Below are positions 8,451 through 16,839 of a stretch of 61,757 nucleotides of DNA, in pieces. The notes under the pieces were generated by a model that saw only the letters and a list, made by a program, of their open reading frames with translations, was not told the DNA's origin and did not search any database. Within the stretch, counting starts at the first letter, position 1; the number at the start of each line of letters is the position of its first letter. The stretch is from an uncultured Victivallales bacterium (GTDB taxonomy: Bacteria > Verrucomicrobiota > Lentisphaeria > Victivallales > UBA1829): NCBI GenBank assembly GCA_934661375.1, contig CAKUJH010000020.1:1-61757 (forward strand). Direction: 5' to 3'. The position numbers were made by a program, and so were the translations under genes.

Positions 8451-8470
8451 GAAAAAACAGGAATCAGATT

Positions 8471-9556
8471 TTATTCCCGCGGGAGCAGCACTTCGTAGCC
8501 CTGTCCGCGGAGGAATTTTTCCTTTTCCGCTTCCTTCATATCTTCTTCCACCATTTCGGCGGCGAGATGTTCCAGATCGTATTTCGGAGTCCAGCCGAGT
8601 TCGTTGCGCGCTTTGGAGGAATCGCCCAGGAGCAGGTCAACTTCGGCAGGCCGGAAATAAACGGGATCAATGGCAATGACTTTGCGTCCGGTCTTGCGGT
8701 CGATGCCGACTTCATCCAGTCCTTTGCCCTGCCATTCCAGCGGCATTCCCAGCTGTTCAAAAGTCATTTCGCAGAATTTGCGGATAGTGGTGGTTACGCC
8801 GGTTGCCAGCACGAAGTCGCCGGGTTTGTCATGCTGAAGGATGCGCCACATGCCTTCTACGTAATCCTTGGCATGACCCCAGTCGCGTTTGGAGTCGAGG
8901 TTGCCCAGGTAGAGACAATCTTCCATGCCCAGTTTGATCCGGACCGCGGCGCGGGTGATTTTGCGGGTCACGAAAGTTTCGCCGCGGCGCGGGCTTTCAT
9001 GGTTGAACAGAATGCCGTTGCTGGCGAACATGTTGTAGCTTTCGCGGTAGTTCACCGTGATCCAGTAGCCGTAGAGTTTCGCCACGGCATAGGGGGAACG
9101 CGGATAGAACGGAGTCGTTTCTTTCTGCGGCGTTTCCTGCACCAGACCGTAGAGTTCGGAAGTGGAAGCCTGGTAGAAACGGGTTTTCTTTTCCAGACCG
9201 CACATGCGGATGGATTCCAGCAGACGCAGCACGCCCAGACCGTCGGTATTGGCGGTGTATTCCGGGCAGTCGAACGAAACGCGGACGTGGGACTGCGCGC
9301 CCAGGTTGTAGATTTCATCCGGCTGGATCTCATGGATCAGACGGGTCAGATTGAGGGAATCCGTCAGGTCGCCGAAATGCAGGAACATGCGGCAGTCTTT
9401 GGAATGGACATCCTGGTAGAGATGGTCGATCCGGCTGGTGTTGTAGGAGGAAGCGCGGCGTTTGATGCCGTGGACTTCATAACCTTTTTCCAGCAGCAGT
9501 TCGGTCAAGTAGGAACCGTCCTGACCAGTGATTCCTGTGATAAGAGCTTTTTTCAT
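8471..9556 (-). CDS. gmd: GDP-mannose 4,6-dehydratase
   Basis: Converts GDP-D-mannose to GDP-4-keto-6-deoxy-D-mannose, the branch point to GDP-D-rhamnose and GDP-L-fucose. 361 residues. The NADP-binding TGITGQDGSYL opens the protein; the SDR catalytic residues are the Ser/Thr of STSELYG (with Glu134), Tyr156 and Lys160 in SPYAVAK. The start at MKKALITG follows AAAGGAAACAAC; the upstream in-frame extension (to 9601) overlaps the previous gene's end. It is the last gene of the minus-strand wzm-wzt-methyltransferase-gmd operon, 23 bases after the methyltransferase. The reductase partner is probably the rmd-like gene at 30629-31582. Confidence 0.95.
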   Translation of the reverse strand: MKKALITGITGQDGSYLTELLLEKGYEVHGIKRRASSYNTSRIDHLYQDVHSKDCRMFLHFGDLTDSLNLTRLIHEIQPDEIYNLGAQSHVRVSFDCPEYTANTDGLGVLRLLESIRMCGLEKKTRFYQASTSELYGLVQETPQKETTPFYPRSPYAVAKLYGYWITVNYRESYNMFASNGILFNHESPRRGETFVTRKITRAAVRIKLGMEDCLYLGNLDSKRDWGHAKDYVEGMWRILQHDKPGDFVLATGVTTTIRKFCEMTFEQLGMPLEWQGKGLDEVGIDRKTGRKVIAIDPVYFRPAEVDLLLGDSSKARNELGWTPKYDLEHLAAEMVEEDMKEAEKEKFLRGQGYEVLLPRE

Positions 9557-9579
9557 GTTGTTTCCTTTTGGTTTGTATG

Positions 9580-11214
9580 TTAAGCCTGTGTGAATTTGCA
9601 TTTCCGGAAGGGCGAGTAGGAATACACCCGTTCTCCCAGCGAATATTTCAGACCGGCATCACGGGAAATGTATTCCAGCGATTTGCCGACAAAGAAAAAC
9701 AGGTGGAACCGGGTATATTCAAACGCGTATTCGTAACAGCCGGAACCGTGAATCATGCAGCCGCCCGGTTTCAGCATGGCGGACATGAATTTCAGTTCGT
9801 TCACCGGATCCGGCAGATGTTCCAGCAGGTCGTTGGAGAAAATGCCGTCGAACTTCATGTCCCGGAGCTGTTCCGGATCCCGGATCAGATTGTCCCGGTC
9901 CGCGGCGGGCGCGTACGGTTCATAATCATAAACCGTGAATCCTTCCTGCCGCAGTTTCTCGCTGGTGGAATTCCACGCACCCGCTCCGTAGTTGAGGTAA
10001 ATCCCTTCTTTGACGGGGTTCAGGTCCCGGAAGATGTTTTCTTCCAGCGCGGTGCAGTCGCTTTCCGAGTATGTCGTGTAGGACTGCCGGTATTCTTCCG
10101 CCAGCTGACCCGGTTTGAGCATCATCATTTTCAGCGGACCGAAGATCACGCCGCATTCCGGACAGACGAACCGTTCCAGCAGTCCGCCGCTGAATTTGCA
10201 CATGGTCGAAACCGTCTGATAATCCTTCCGGGCGGCAGCGTGTCCGCAAATCGGACAAGCCAGCCGCGTATCCGGCGGAAAGAGCAGCGGTTCCAGCGCG
10301 TCCAGCATCTGCCATCGGATCTGTATTTCATTCCGGAACAGGGATTCATACTGCTGATGCAGAGTCTGCCGGAATTGTTCCAGATTCTGCAGCTGCTCCG
10401 TGATGCTGTCAAAGAAATGTGTTCTGTTGCCGATGAAAACGAGTTTGTCGGTCATTTCCTTTTGAGCCTCCGCCAAGCGGTCCGCCGTCTTGCGGATGGA
10501 ACTTTGCATATCGGCGACGCCTTTCTGGTTTTTCAGAATGTCGTCGAAGAAATGAGTCCTGTTGCCGATGAAAACGAGTTTGTCGGTCATTTCCTTTTGC
10601 CCTTCCGCCAGGCGTGCCGCCGTCTTGCGGATGGAACTTTGCATATCGGCGACGTCTTTCTGGTTTTTCAGAATGTCGTCGAAGAAATGAGTTCTGTTGC
10701 CGATGAAAACGAGTTTGTCGGTCATTTCCTTTTGCCCTTCCGCCAGGCGGTTCACCGTCTTGCAGATGGAGCTTTGCATTTCGGCAGCGTCTTTCAGGTT
10801 TTCCAGAATGTCGTCGAAGAAATGGGGCCGGCTGCCGATGGAAGTCAGTTTGTCTTCCAGAAGTTTGAATCCGGATTTGATTTCCGCAATACTTCTGGCG
10901 GTTTCATTCTGTTGTGCGGCAAGAGTTTTTCCGGTTTCCGCCAGAGCGTTGTTCAGAGCCGCCGAGTTGGCGGAAACAGTCTGACAGATTTCCTGAATTT
11001 GCCGTTGCAGTTCTTTCAGCGACCGGTCATGCTGCCGGGAAACGGAATGGAGATTTTCATATTCCAGACGCATGGTTTTCTGCGCCAGTTCCCAGCGGCG
11101 GAAAAATTCCGCCTGAAAAGCCATCTGCTTTCTGCGGCTTTGGACTTTGCCGTGATAACCGGGGGAAATCCGGCGCAGCCAGTTGAAATGGAAAAATTTT
11201 TTCAGATTCATCAT
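9580..11214 (-). CDS. Coiled-coil repeat protein with zinc ribbon and C-terminal methyltransferase domain
   Basis: 544 residues. Residues 25-300 look like a long helical coiled coil. Within it lie three 45-residue tandem repeats (122-166, 167-211, 212-256) plus a 14-residue partial copy, each with IGNRTHFFDDIL and RLAEGQKEMTDKL. Next come two CPxCG pairs (Cys320/323 and Cys351/354), a zinc ribbon. The last 150 residues are a class I SAM-methyltransferase-like domain: LNYGAGAWN (SAM loop), SNDLLEHLPDP and MLKPGG. The start ATGATG overlaps the wzt stop, so translation is coupled. Placement between wzt and gmd suggests it caps or measures an exported glycan, like WbdD, whose coiled coil is C-terminal. 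The substrate is inferred, not shown. Confidence 0.75.
   Translation of the reverse strand: MMNLKKFFHFNWLRRISPGYHGKVQSRRKQMAFQAEFFRRWELAQKTMRLEYENLHSVSRQHDRSLKELQRQIQEICQTVSANSAALNNALAETGKTLAAQQNETARSIAEIKSGFKLLEDKLTSIGSRPHFFDDILENLKDAAEMQSSICKTVNRLAEGQKEMTDKLVFIGNRTHFFDDILKNQKDVADMQSSIRKTAARLAEGQKEMTDKLVFIGNRTHFFDDILKNQKGVADMQSSIRKTADRLAEAQKEMTDKLVFIGNRTHFFDSITEQLQNLEQFRQTLHQQYESLFRNEIQIRWQMLDALEPLLFPPDTRLACPICGHAAARKDYQTVSTMCKFSGGLLERFVCPECGVIFGPLKMMMLKPGQLAEEYRQSYTTYSESDCTALEENIFRDLNPVKEGIYLNYGAGAWNSTSEKLRQEGFTVYDYEPYAPAADRDNLIRDPEQLRDMKFDGIFSNDLLEHLPDPVNELKFMSAMLKPGGCMIHGSGCYEYAFEYTRFHLFFFVGKSLEYISRDAGLKYSLGERVYSYSPFRKCKFTQA
10405..10851 (-). repeat. 135-bp tandem repeat inside the coiled-coil methyltransferase gene
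   Basis: Three in-frame 135-base units (10717-10851, 10582-10716, 10447-10581) and a partial fourth (10405-10446). The two middle units are nearly identical in DNA as well as protein, which points to recent duplication; the outer unit is more diverged. Each unit adds 45 residues of helix. Confidence 0.9.
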
Positions 11215-12518
11215 TTCACCGAAAGTTTGGTATCACAGTAGAGCATGCCGTCGCTTTCCGAGTCGCTGACGCTTTGCAGATGAACCGCCAGGTCATCCCA
11301 GACCAGATGCACATGCCCGCTCATCACTCCGACCCCCACTGCCGCGGTCAGAAACAGATCTCCGTTTTTGAGCATAGGCAGATCCAGTTCGTAAACCACG
11401 GTGGCGGATTCCCGTTCGAACGGGTTGATTTCCACTTTTTCAATGGCGTTGTTGGTTCCGTAAACCGGGATGTTCTTGACATCGGAAAGCCGGATGCCGA
11501 TCATCATGCTGGGGTACAGATGTTCCTGCCGGATTTTCTGTGCAACAAAATCCTTGTCCCAGACAGCCTGCACCTCAATGCGGATTTTTGCCGGCGTCCG
11601 GAGAATGTTCGGGGGTTCCAGACCGTAAATCTGGATGGACGGAATAAAGCCGCCGCCGACGCCCCATTGCGTTTTCAGAGTATGCAGATCATTCTTTTCG
11701 TAGACGAAGCCGTTTTCCAGATTATTGATTTTCTGCGCGGGAGTCCGGGAGGATTCCGCCGGTTTCAGCAGAAATTCGTTCGGGAACAGATAACGCATGT
11801 ATTCCGTTACGCCTTCCTGCGCCGGACCGTCGAAAAAGACTTCGGAGTCTTTGAGGAAGATCACCCGTTTGCAGCGCTGCTTGACAGTCTCCGTATCGTG
11901 CGTAACCAGCAGCAGCGTCATGCCTTTTTCCAGCAGGGCATCCATCCGGGCATAACATTTGCGCTGAAAAGCGGCGTCGCCGACCGCCAGAGCTTCGTCG
12001 ACGATGAGAATGTCCGGTTCCACCAGAATCTGCACGGCAAAAGCCAGACGCACCATCATGCCGCTGGAATAGGTTTTGACCGGCTGGTCGATGAAGTCGC
12101 CGATGTCGGCAAAATCCACAATTTCCTGATATTTCGCAGAGGTTTCGCTTGCGCTCAATCCCAGGATAGCCGCATTCATGTAGACGTTTTCCCGTCCGGT
12201 GAATTCAGGATTGAATCCGCTGCCCAGTTCCAGCAGAGCCGCGACTTTGCCGTGAACTTCCACACTGCCGGAAGTCGGACGCAGAATCCCGGTCAGGATT
12301 TGAAGCAGGGTGCTTTTTCCCGCGCCGTTCTTGCCGATAATGCCCACACATTCCCCGCGGCGGACATCGAAACTGATGTTCCGGAGAGCCCAGAACTCCC
12401 GGTAGAATTTTTTGGTTCCCGCGCACAGAGTCTGAAGCAGCCGGTGAATCGGCTGTTGGTATATTTCAAAACATTTGGATATGTTTTTTACGGAAATGAC
12501 AATATCATCAGAGGACAT
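11211..12518 (-). CDS. wzt: Polysaccharide ABC transporter ATP-binding protein with Wzt C-terminal domain
   Basis: 435 residues. The ATPase half (1-245) has Walker A GKNGAGKST (62-70), the signature YSSGMMVRLAFA and Walker B ILIVDEAL followed by the H-loop LVTHD. The remainder is a Wzt_C-type beta-sandwich; GIRLSDV and PVYGTNNAIE are the hallmark. In E. coli O8/O9a this domain binds the methylated or phosphorylated non-reducing end and makes export depend on capping. The ATG at 12518 (MSSDD) is preferred to a TTG two codons upstream; AAGGGG precedes it. The gene overlaps wzm by 11 bases and the downstream methyltransferase by 4. Confidence 0.92.
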   Translation of the reverse strand: MSSDDIVISVKNISKCFEIYQQPIHRLLQTLCAGTKKFYREFWALRNISFDVRRGECVGIIGKNGAGKSTLLQILTGILRPTSGSVEVHGKVAALLELGSGFNPEFTGRENVYMNAAILGLSASETSAKYQEIVDFADIGDFIDQPVKTYSSGMMVRLAFAVQILVEPDILIVDEALAVGDAAFQRKCYARMDALLEKGMTLLLVTHDTETVKQRCKRVIFLKDSEVFFDGPAQEGVTEYMRYLFPNEFLLKPAESSRTPAQKINNLENGFVYEKNDLHTLKTQWGVGGGFIPSIQIYGLEPPNILRTPAKIRIEVQAVWDKDFVAQKIRQEHLYPSMMIGIRLSDVKNIPVYGTNNAIEKVEINPFERESATVVYELDLPMLKNGDLFLTAAVGVGVMSGHVHLVWDDLAVHLQSVSDSESDGMLYCDTKLSVK

Positions 12519-13362
12519 CAGCAAACCCCTTCTTCGTTTTGTAGAACCAGACCATTCCGAGGTGAGTTACGACTATGCCCGCCAGCAGCGAGATCCCCAG
12601 GAATCCCCAGTCGGGCAGCTGTCCGCGCAGAAGCACATCCCGTCCCTGTTCAATCATGATGGACAGCGGGTTCATGCGGAGCGGCAGCTGGTATTTTTCC
12701 GGAACGGCGGAAATGGGATAAAAAATCGGGGTCATGAAAAACAGGATCTGAAGAATGATTCCGATGACATACTGAATATCCCGCAGATACACCCCCAGCG
12801 ATGCCACAAACAGAGCGATGCCGCAGGAAAAGAACATGAGCGGCAGCAGAACCACCGGCAGCAGAACCGTGGTCCAGGGCAGTGAACCGTTGACCCAGAA
12901 GATGCCGATCAGCAGCATGACGAACCAGATCATCCCCACGATGCAGGAGGACAGCACTTGCGCCACCGGCAGAATTTCCAGCGGGAAAATCACTTTCTTC
13001 ACATAATTCGGACTCTGCACGATGACCGCTGCACTGGCGGACACGCTTTCGCTGAAAATGTTGTAGAATGCCATACCGCAGAACATCACCAGCGCAAAGC
13101 CGCCCTGGGTTTCCGCCATGCGTTCCCCCCATCGCAGTTTGAACACCACGCTGAACACAAAGGTGTAAACACACAGCATCATCAGCGGCTGTGCCAAACT
13201 CCAGAAGAACCCCAGCATGGAACCCCGGTACCGGGATGCCACATTCCGTTTCACCAGCTGCCACAGCAGTTCACGGTTGTTTTTTATGATTTGAACGCCG
13301 AACATCGGGTTCAGCATTATTTTCAGTTTCGACAATATCTGCATTATGCCGGATGATTGCAT
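12508..13362 (-). CDS. wzm: Polysaccharide ABC transporter permease
   Basis: About 284 residues of the ABC-2 permease family. Six hydrophobic segments are visible, after an N-terminal amphipathic part containing RELLWQLVKRNVASRYRGS and LGFFWSLAQPLMML, which is typical of Wzm/TagG. It would move undecaprenyl-linked glycan across the inner membrane with Wzt. I chose the start at 13362 because AGGGACGAA precedes it and because the promoter -10 box lies only about 14 bases before the alternative ATG at 13434. It is the first gene of the operon. Confidence 0.9.
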   Translation of the reverse strand: MQSSGIMQILSKLKIMLNPMFGVQIIKNNRELLWQLVKRNVASRYRGSMLGFFWSLAQPLMMLCVYTFVFSVVFKLRWGERMAETQGGFALVMFCGMAFYNIFSESVSASAAVIVQSPNYVKKVIFPLEILPVAQVLSSCIVGMIWFVMLLIGIFWVNGSLPWTTVLLPVVLLPLMFFSCGIALFVASLGVYLRDIQYVIGIILQILFFMTPIFYPISAVPEKYQLPLRMNPLSIMIEQGRDVLLRGQLPDWGFLGISLLAGIVVTHLGMVWFYKTKKGFADVL

Positions 13363-13447
13363 TTCGTCCCTTCGTCCCTTCTTCCGGAGCTTCCCGGCGG
13401 AAGCTTTCTTTTTCCACAAATAATGACTATCCATTTTTTTGTAGATA

Positions 13448-13475
13448 CTAATAGCACAGAAACGGCTAAAAACAA
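13448..13475 (-). promoter_or_regulatory. Promoter of the wzm-wzt-methyltransferase-gmd operon
   Basis: On the minus strand TTGTTT (13475-13470), a 16-base spacer ending in TGC, and TATTAG (13453-13448). Transcription would start near 13441, giving a leader of about 80 bases to the chosen wzm start and supporting that choice. Confidence 0.45.
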
Positions 13476-13549
13476 ATTGATTTCAGAGAAAAGCCCGGTT
13501 TTTGTCCTTTGTCCTGTTCCGGATTCCGGATGTTTTCCGTTTTTTCGGC

Positions 13550-13577
13550 TTGATTTTTCCGGAAAACAGGGTATAGG
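13550..13577 (+). promoter_or_regulatory. Candidate promoter of the 1030-residue gene
   Basis: TTGATT (13550-13555), 16 bases, TATAGG (13572-13577), on the plus strand. It is back-to-back with the wzm promoter about 75 bases away. The gene's start codon at 13632 has a perfect AGGAGG (13618-13623) 8 bases upstream. Confidence 0.4.
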
Positions 13578-13631
13578 TATTACCTCGATGTACAGTTATC
13601 GGCAAGAAACATTTCACAGGAGGTTTCCGTC

Positions 13632-16600
13632 ATGAAATTGGATTTTCGGATTGACTGGGGATACCAGTACCTTTATTCCCGCCGTCATTATCATCCCTTT
13701 TACCTTTGGGATGGACATCTGGAATGTTCACACGGCGTTATTGAAAAAACATTTCAGCTGGAATATCCGGTAATCTGGTTCGGTCCGGGACATTGCGCGC
13801 ATGAGACCCCGCTGCCGGCTCCGGAATGGAAAAGTTCCACGCAGCGCGGACTTTCCGGCATCCGGGTCGTGGCGGAAGTTGAACCGGACGCCGTTTTCCG
13901 GCTGGTTACACTTTCCGGAACATTTGATTTTACCGCACAGGAAATTCAGGAGGAAGGCCGCATTGAATTCCCGGTCGGACCAAAATATCTGGGCTGCCAT
14001 GTGATTGTAACCCGTACCGGGTATTTCTGGTTCCTTCAGCCGGCGAGACCCGGACAGACAATTCTCGAAGCCGATGATCTGGCGTCTTCCGTTCCCGTGC
14101 ATGACTGGGCGCGGATGCGGACCGCCTGGATTGCCCCGCAGTCCGGAATGAAATTTGAAGCGGAGCTGTCCCCGGCTGCCGGCGACAGCGCAGAAACTAT
14201 CCTGCATATTGTCGGCATGGCTGCGCCGGAATACACTCCCGGAGCGGAAAAACAGGTACACGATGATTTCCCGCTGGAACTTTTCTGTGATGGCAGAAAA
14301 GTTGCGGAATGCACCCGGTATTACCGGCATCATGACGTCTATATGCAGATGCTGGAAGACGTCTGGATGCGTTTTCCTGCTGTTGTCGGAAAACATCAGT
14401 TTGAACTCCGCAACGGCAACACCCGTTTTTATCTGCTGGTAACGCGGCTGGTGTTTCAGCAGTCGGAACACCATCATCTGGAACTTTCCCTGCCGCCGTG
14501 GGCATTGTGCGGTGAAGAACTGATCGGACGCGTTTTTGCAGTCAAAGCGGACCGGACTGCTGTTCGCTGGCGGGGAGGTGAAACCGTGCTGTCCGTCCAG
14601 CCCGGCTGGAATGATTTCCGCTTTACCCTTTCCGAGCCGGGCGTTGATGTGCCGGTGTCCACGGATGCCGCGCAGGAAGTCATCCCCGCAGTATATGATC
14701 TCAAAAATGAAACGCCCGAAGTCATGGTCGGTTACGACATGACCGTGGTTCCGCATGATGACAGCGGTATCATGGACTGGCTGCTGGATTATACCTGGCG
14801 GACACGTCTCGGCAACCTGGTTGTGTTCCGCAATTTCCGCTGTAAATCGCCGGACGTGGAACGCCGCGAGGAAGTTCCCGATGCCCTGCTGACGCGCTGG
14901 GGGGAATTCTGCCGGGATCATCATATTTATGTGGAGGCGGCAACCAGTTATGAAAGCGGCGCACTGGTGCAGGCATCCGGCAATATGCTTCACAGTGTCG
15001 GCTGGCATGAATGGCCCGGCGCGGTTTACGCATTCGATCCCGGTTTTGAATGGCGGTCCGAAGATATGAAAACCGCTATGGAACATTGTCTGACCCGTCT
15101 GAAAATCGGTGTCGATCAGGCACACAAAGTCAGCAGACGGGCGGCATTCGGCGATGCGTCCGGCGGACATCGTTACTGTTATATGGCGGGTGCGGATTTT
15201 ATCCGGACCGAAACCATGGTTCCGCATACGCAGCATCTCTGTTCGCAGGCGCGTCCCGCCGCGGAAGCTCTTTCCAACGGCGAATGGGGGGTGCATATTG
15301 CCATTCAGCACGCATTTCAGCCGTATTTCGAAAATCATCTCGGCGTTTATTTTCTTTCGCTGTTCCAGCCCTGGATGATGGGCGCATCCATGATTTACGA
15401 GGAAGACTGTCTTTTCGAACTGTTCAAGGAAGAACGTCAGGCATGGGATGACCTGCTCACCAAGGGAAAACGGGATATGACCCGCGACTTCTACCGTTTC
15501 GTCAAGACGCATCCCCGGAAGGGCGCGCCGACCCGGAAGATTGCCTTTGTCGAAGGACGTTATGCCGCGCCGTTCAACGGATTCATCTGCGATACCGACC
15601 AGACACCGGATTATGCCGTCTGGGGACTTTTCGGCAAGAATGACCCGCTCTGGGGACATCGCCAGCCGGAAAAATGCCGTCATCTGCTGGACGTGCTGAT
15701 GCCCGGCGCGAATGTGCAGCCGCTGCGTCAGGACTTCAGCCGCCGCCGGTTCTTCTTCTCCGGAACGCCTTACGGCGATTTCGATGAAGTCCCGACGGAA
15801 GCGAAACCGGAATATTTCGACCGTTATTCCCTGCTGCTTCATCTCGGCTGGAACACCATGATTCAGGAGGATTACGACAAGCTTTCCCGTTTCGTGGAAC
15901 AGGGCGGCGAACTGCTGATCGGTCTGCCGGAGTTCAGCCGTCATGTCCGGCGCGATTTCCTCGCCGATATGCTGGATCTGAATCTCTGGAATGACGGCGA
16001 TCTGACGGAACTTTGCGGCGTCCGGGTGAAAGGTCCGGGCGCAATTTACCGCGGACAATGGAACTGCGCAAAACGCGAGGCTCTGCAGGGCGGACTTCCC
16101 GAACTTTCCGGTATTCCGAATTCCTCTCCGGAAGAAGACGGTCCGTGCCGTCTGGCACAGCTGGAACTTTCCGGTGCAGAACCGTACATCTGGGATGCCG
16201 CGACCGGCTCTCCACTGGTGGTGCGTTTCCGCAAAGGCAAAGGAACGGTTTACCTCATTGCCGCTTATGCTTATCCCGGACATGAAGCTCTGCGGGAAGT
16301 TGTTGCGGCGCTGCTGGCACATCTGGCTTCCGCGCACCGTCCGCAGAGCCGGGTGGAAGATCCCTCCCGCGAAATTTTCTGGAACGAGTGGGTGGAATCC
16401 GATGACGTCCGCCGTCTGATGCTGCTGAATACCGACTGGACTGCTTCCGCCAACCGTAAGATGGTGGTGATAGACAGCGGTTCGGTGCGTTATGAGACCG
16501 AAGTTGTCGAACGGGTTCCCATGATTCTGACCCTGCTGCCGGATATGATTCTGGAACCGGATGATCCCGCCGTGCATCTGGAAGTTGTCCGGGAAAACGG

Positions 16601-16724
16601 CAGATACCGGATTTTCTGCAACGGAACCGGACAGCATGAAATCACCGTGCATCAGCCGGATGGCGTGTCCCGGAAATTGTCTGTGGATCTTACGCAGACC
16701 ACCCGGACGGAAGTTCAGCTGTAA
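13632..16724 (+). CDS. Large uncharacterised protein, probably a carbohydrate-active enzyme
   Basis: 1030 residues, no signal peptide, and I do not recognise the family. Seen: an N-terminal beta-rich half (1-360) with tryptophans and paired acids, as in carbohydrate-binding modules; a central region (370-690) that could be a TIM barrel; a segment near 735-800 (YDKLSRFVEQGGELLIG) that resembles the glutamine-amidotransferase-like trimerisation domain of GH42-type enzymes, where a flavodoxin-like fold follows the barrel; and a C-terminal beta domain (900-1030). AGGAGG precedes the ATG by 8 bases. The gene is monocistronic and ends at a strong terminator. Glycoside hydrolase activity is inference. 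Confidence 0.6.
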   Translation: MKLDFRIDWGYQYLYSRRHYHPFYLWDGHLECSHGVIEKTFQLEYPVIWFGPGHCAHETPLPAPEWKSSTQRGLSGIRVVAEVEPDAVFRLVTLSGTFDFTAQEIQEEGRIEFPVGPKYLGCHVIVTRTGYFWFLQPARPGQTILEADDLASSVPVHDWARMRTAWIAPQSGMKFEAELSPAAGDSAETILHIVGMAAPEYTPGAEKQVHDDFPLELFCDGRKVAECTRYYRHHDVYMQMLEDVWMRFPAVVGKHQFELRNGNTRFYLLVTRLVFQQSEHHHLELSLPPWALCGEELIGRVFAVKADRTAVRWRGGETVLSVQPGWNDFRFTLSEPGVDVPVSTDAAQEVIPAVYDLKNETPEVMVGYDMTVVPHDDSGIMDWLLDYTWRTRLGNLVVFRNFRCKSPDVERREEVPDALLTRWGEFCRDHHIYVEAATSYESGALVQASGNMLHSVGWHEWPGAVYAFDPGFEWRSEDMKTAMEHCLTRLKIGVDQAHKVSRRAAFGDASGGHRYCYMAGADFIRTETMVPHTQHLCSQARPAAEALSNGEWGVHIAIQHAFQPYFENHLGVYFLSLFQPWMMGASMIYEEDCLFELFKEERQAWDDLLTKGKRDMTRDFYRFVKTHPRKGAPTRKIAFVEGRYAAPFNGFICDTDQTPDYAVWGLFGKNDPLWGHRQPEKCRHLLDVLMPGANVQPLRQDFSRRRFFFSGTPYGDFDEVPTEAKPEYFDRYSLLLHLGWNTMIQEDYDKLSRFVEQGGELLIGLPEFSRHVRRDFLADMLDLNLWNDGDLTELCGVRVKGPGAIYRGQWNCAKREALQGGLPELSGIPNSSPEEDGPCRLAQLELSGAEPYIWDAATGSPLVVRFRKGKGTVYLIAAYAYPGHEALREVVAALLAHLASAHRPQSRVEDPSREIFWNEWVESDDVRRLMLLNTDWTASANRKMVVIDSGSVRYETEVVERVPMILTLLPDMILEPDDPAVHLEVVRENGRYRIFCNGTGQHEITVHQPDGVSRKLSVDLTQTTRTEVQL

Positions 16725-16741
16725 ATCTGATGTTTTTATGG

Positions 16742-16770
16742 AAAACGCCGGTTTGTGCCGGCGTTTTTTT
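16742..16770 (+). terminator. Terminator of the 1030-residue gene
   Basis: AACGCCGG pairs with CCGGCGTT around TTTGTG, extended by A-T pairs, and is followed by seven T residues. Confidence 0.9.
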
Positions 16771-16778
16771 GTGTGATA

Positions 16779-16816
16779 AGAAAAAACCGGAAGCCCCCGT
16801 GATGGAATGCTTCCGG
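16779..16816 (-). terminator. Terminator of the isomerase-oxidoreductase operon
   Basis: On the minus strand CCGGAAGC (16816-16809) pairs with GCTTCCGG (16794-16787) around a 14-base loop and runs into six T residues. It lies 24 bases after the Gfo/Idh stop codon and abuts the plus-strand terminator, so the two convergent units are insulated. Confidence 0.85.
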
Positions 16817-16839
16817 CAGAAATACGGGAAAACCGTTTT

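Noticed and set aside
10405..10851. CRISPR-like repeat array
   Set aside because: The repeats are 135 bases, contiguous, in frame and encode protein; there are no spacers.
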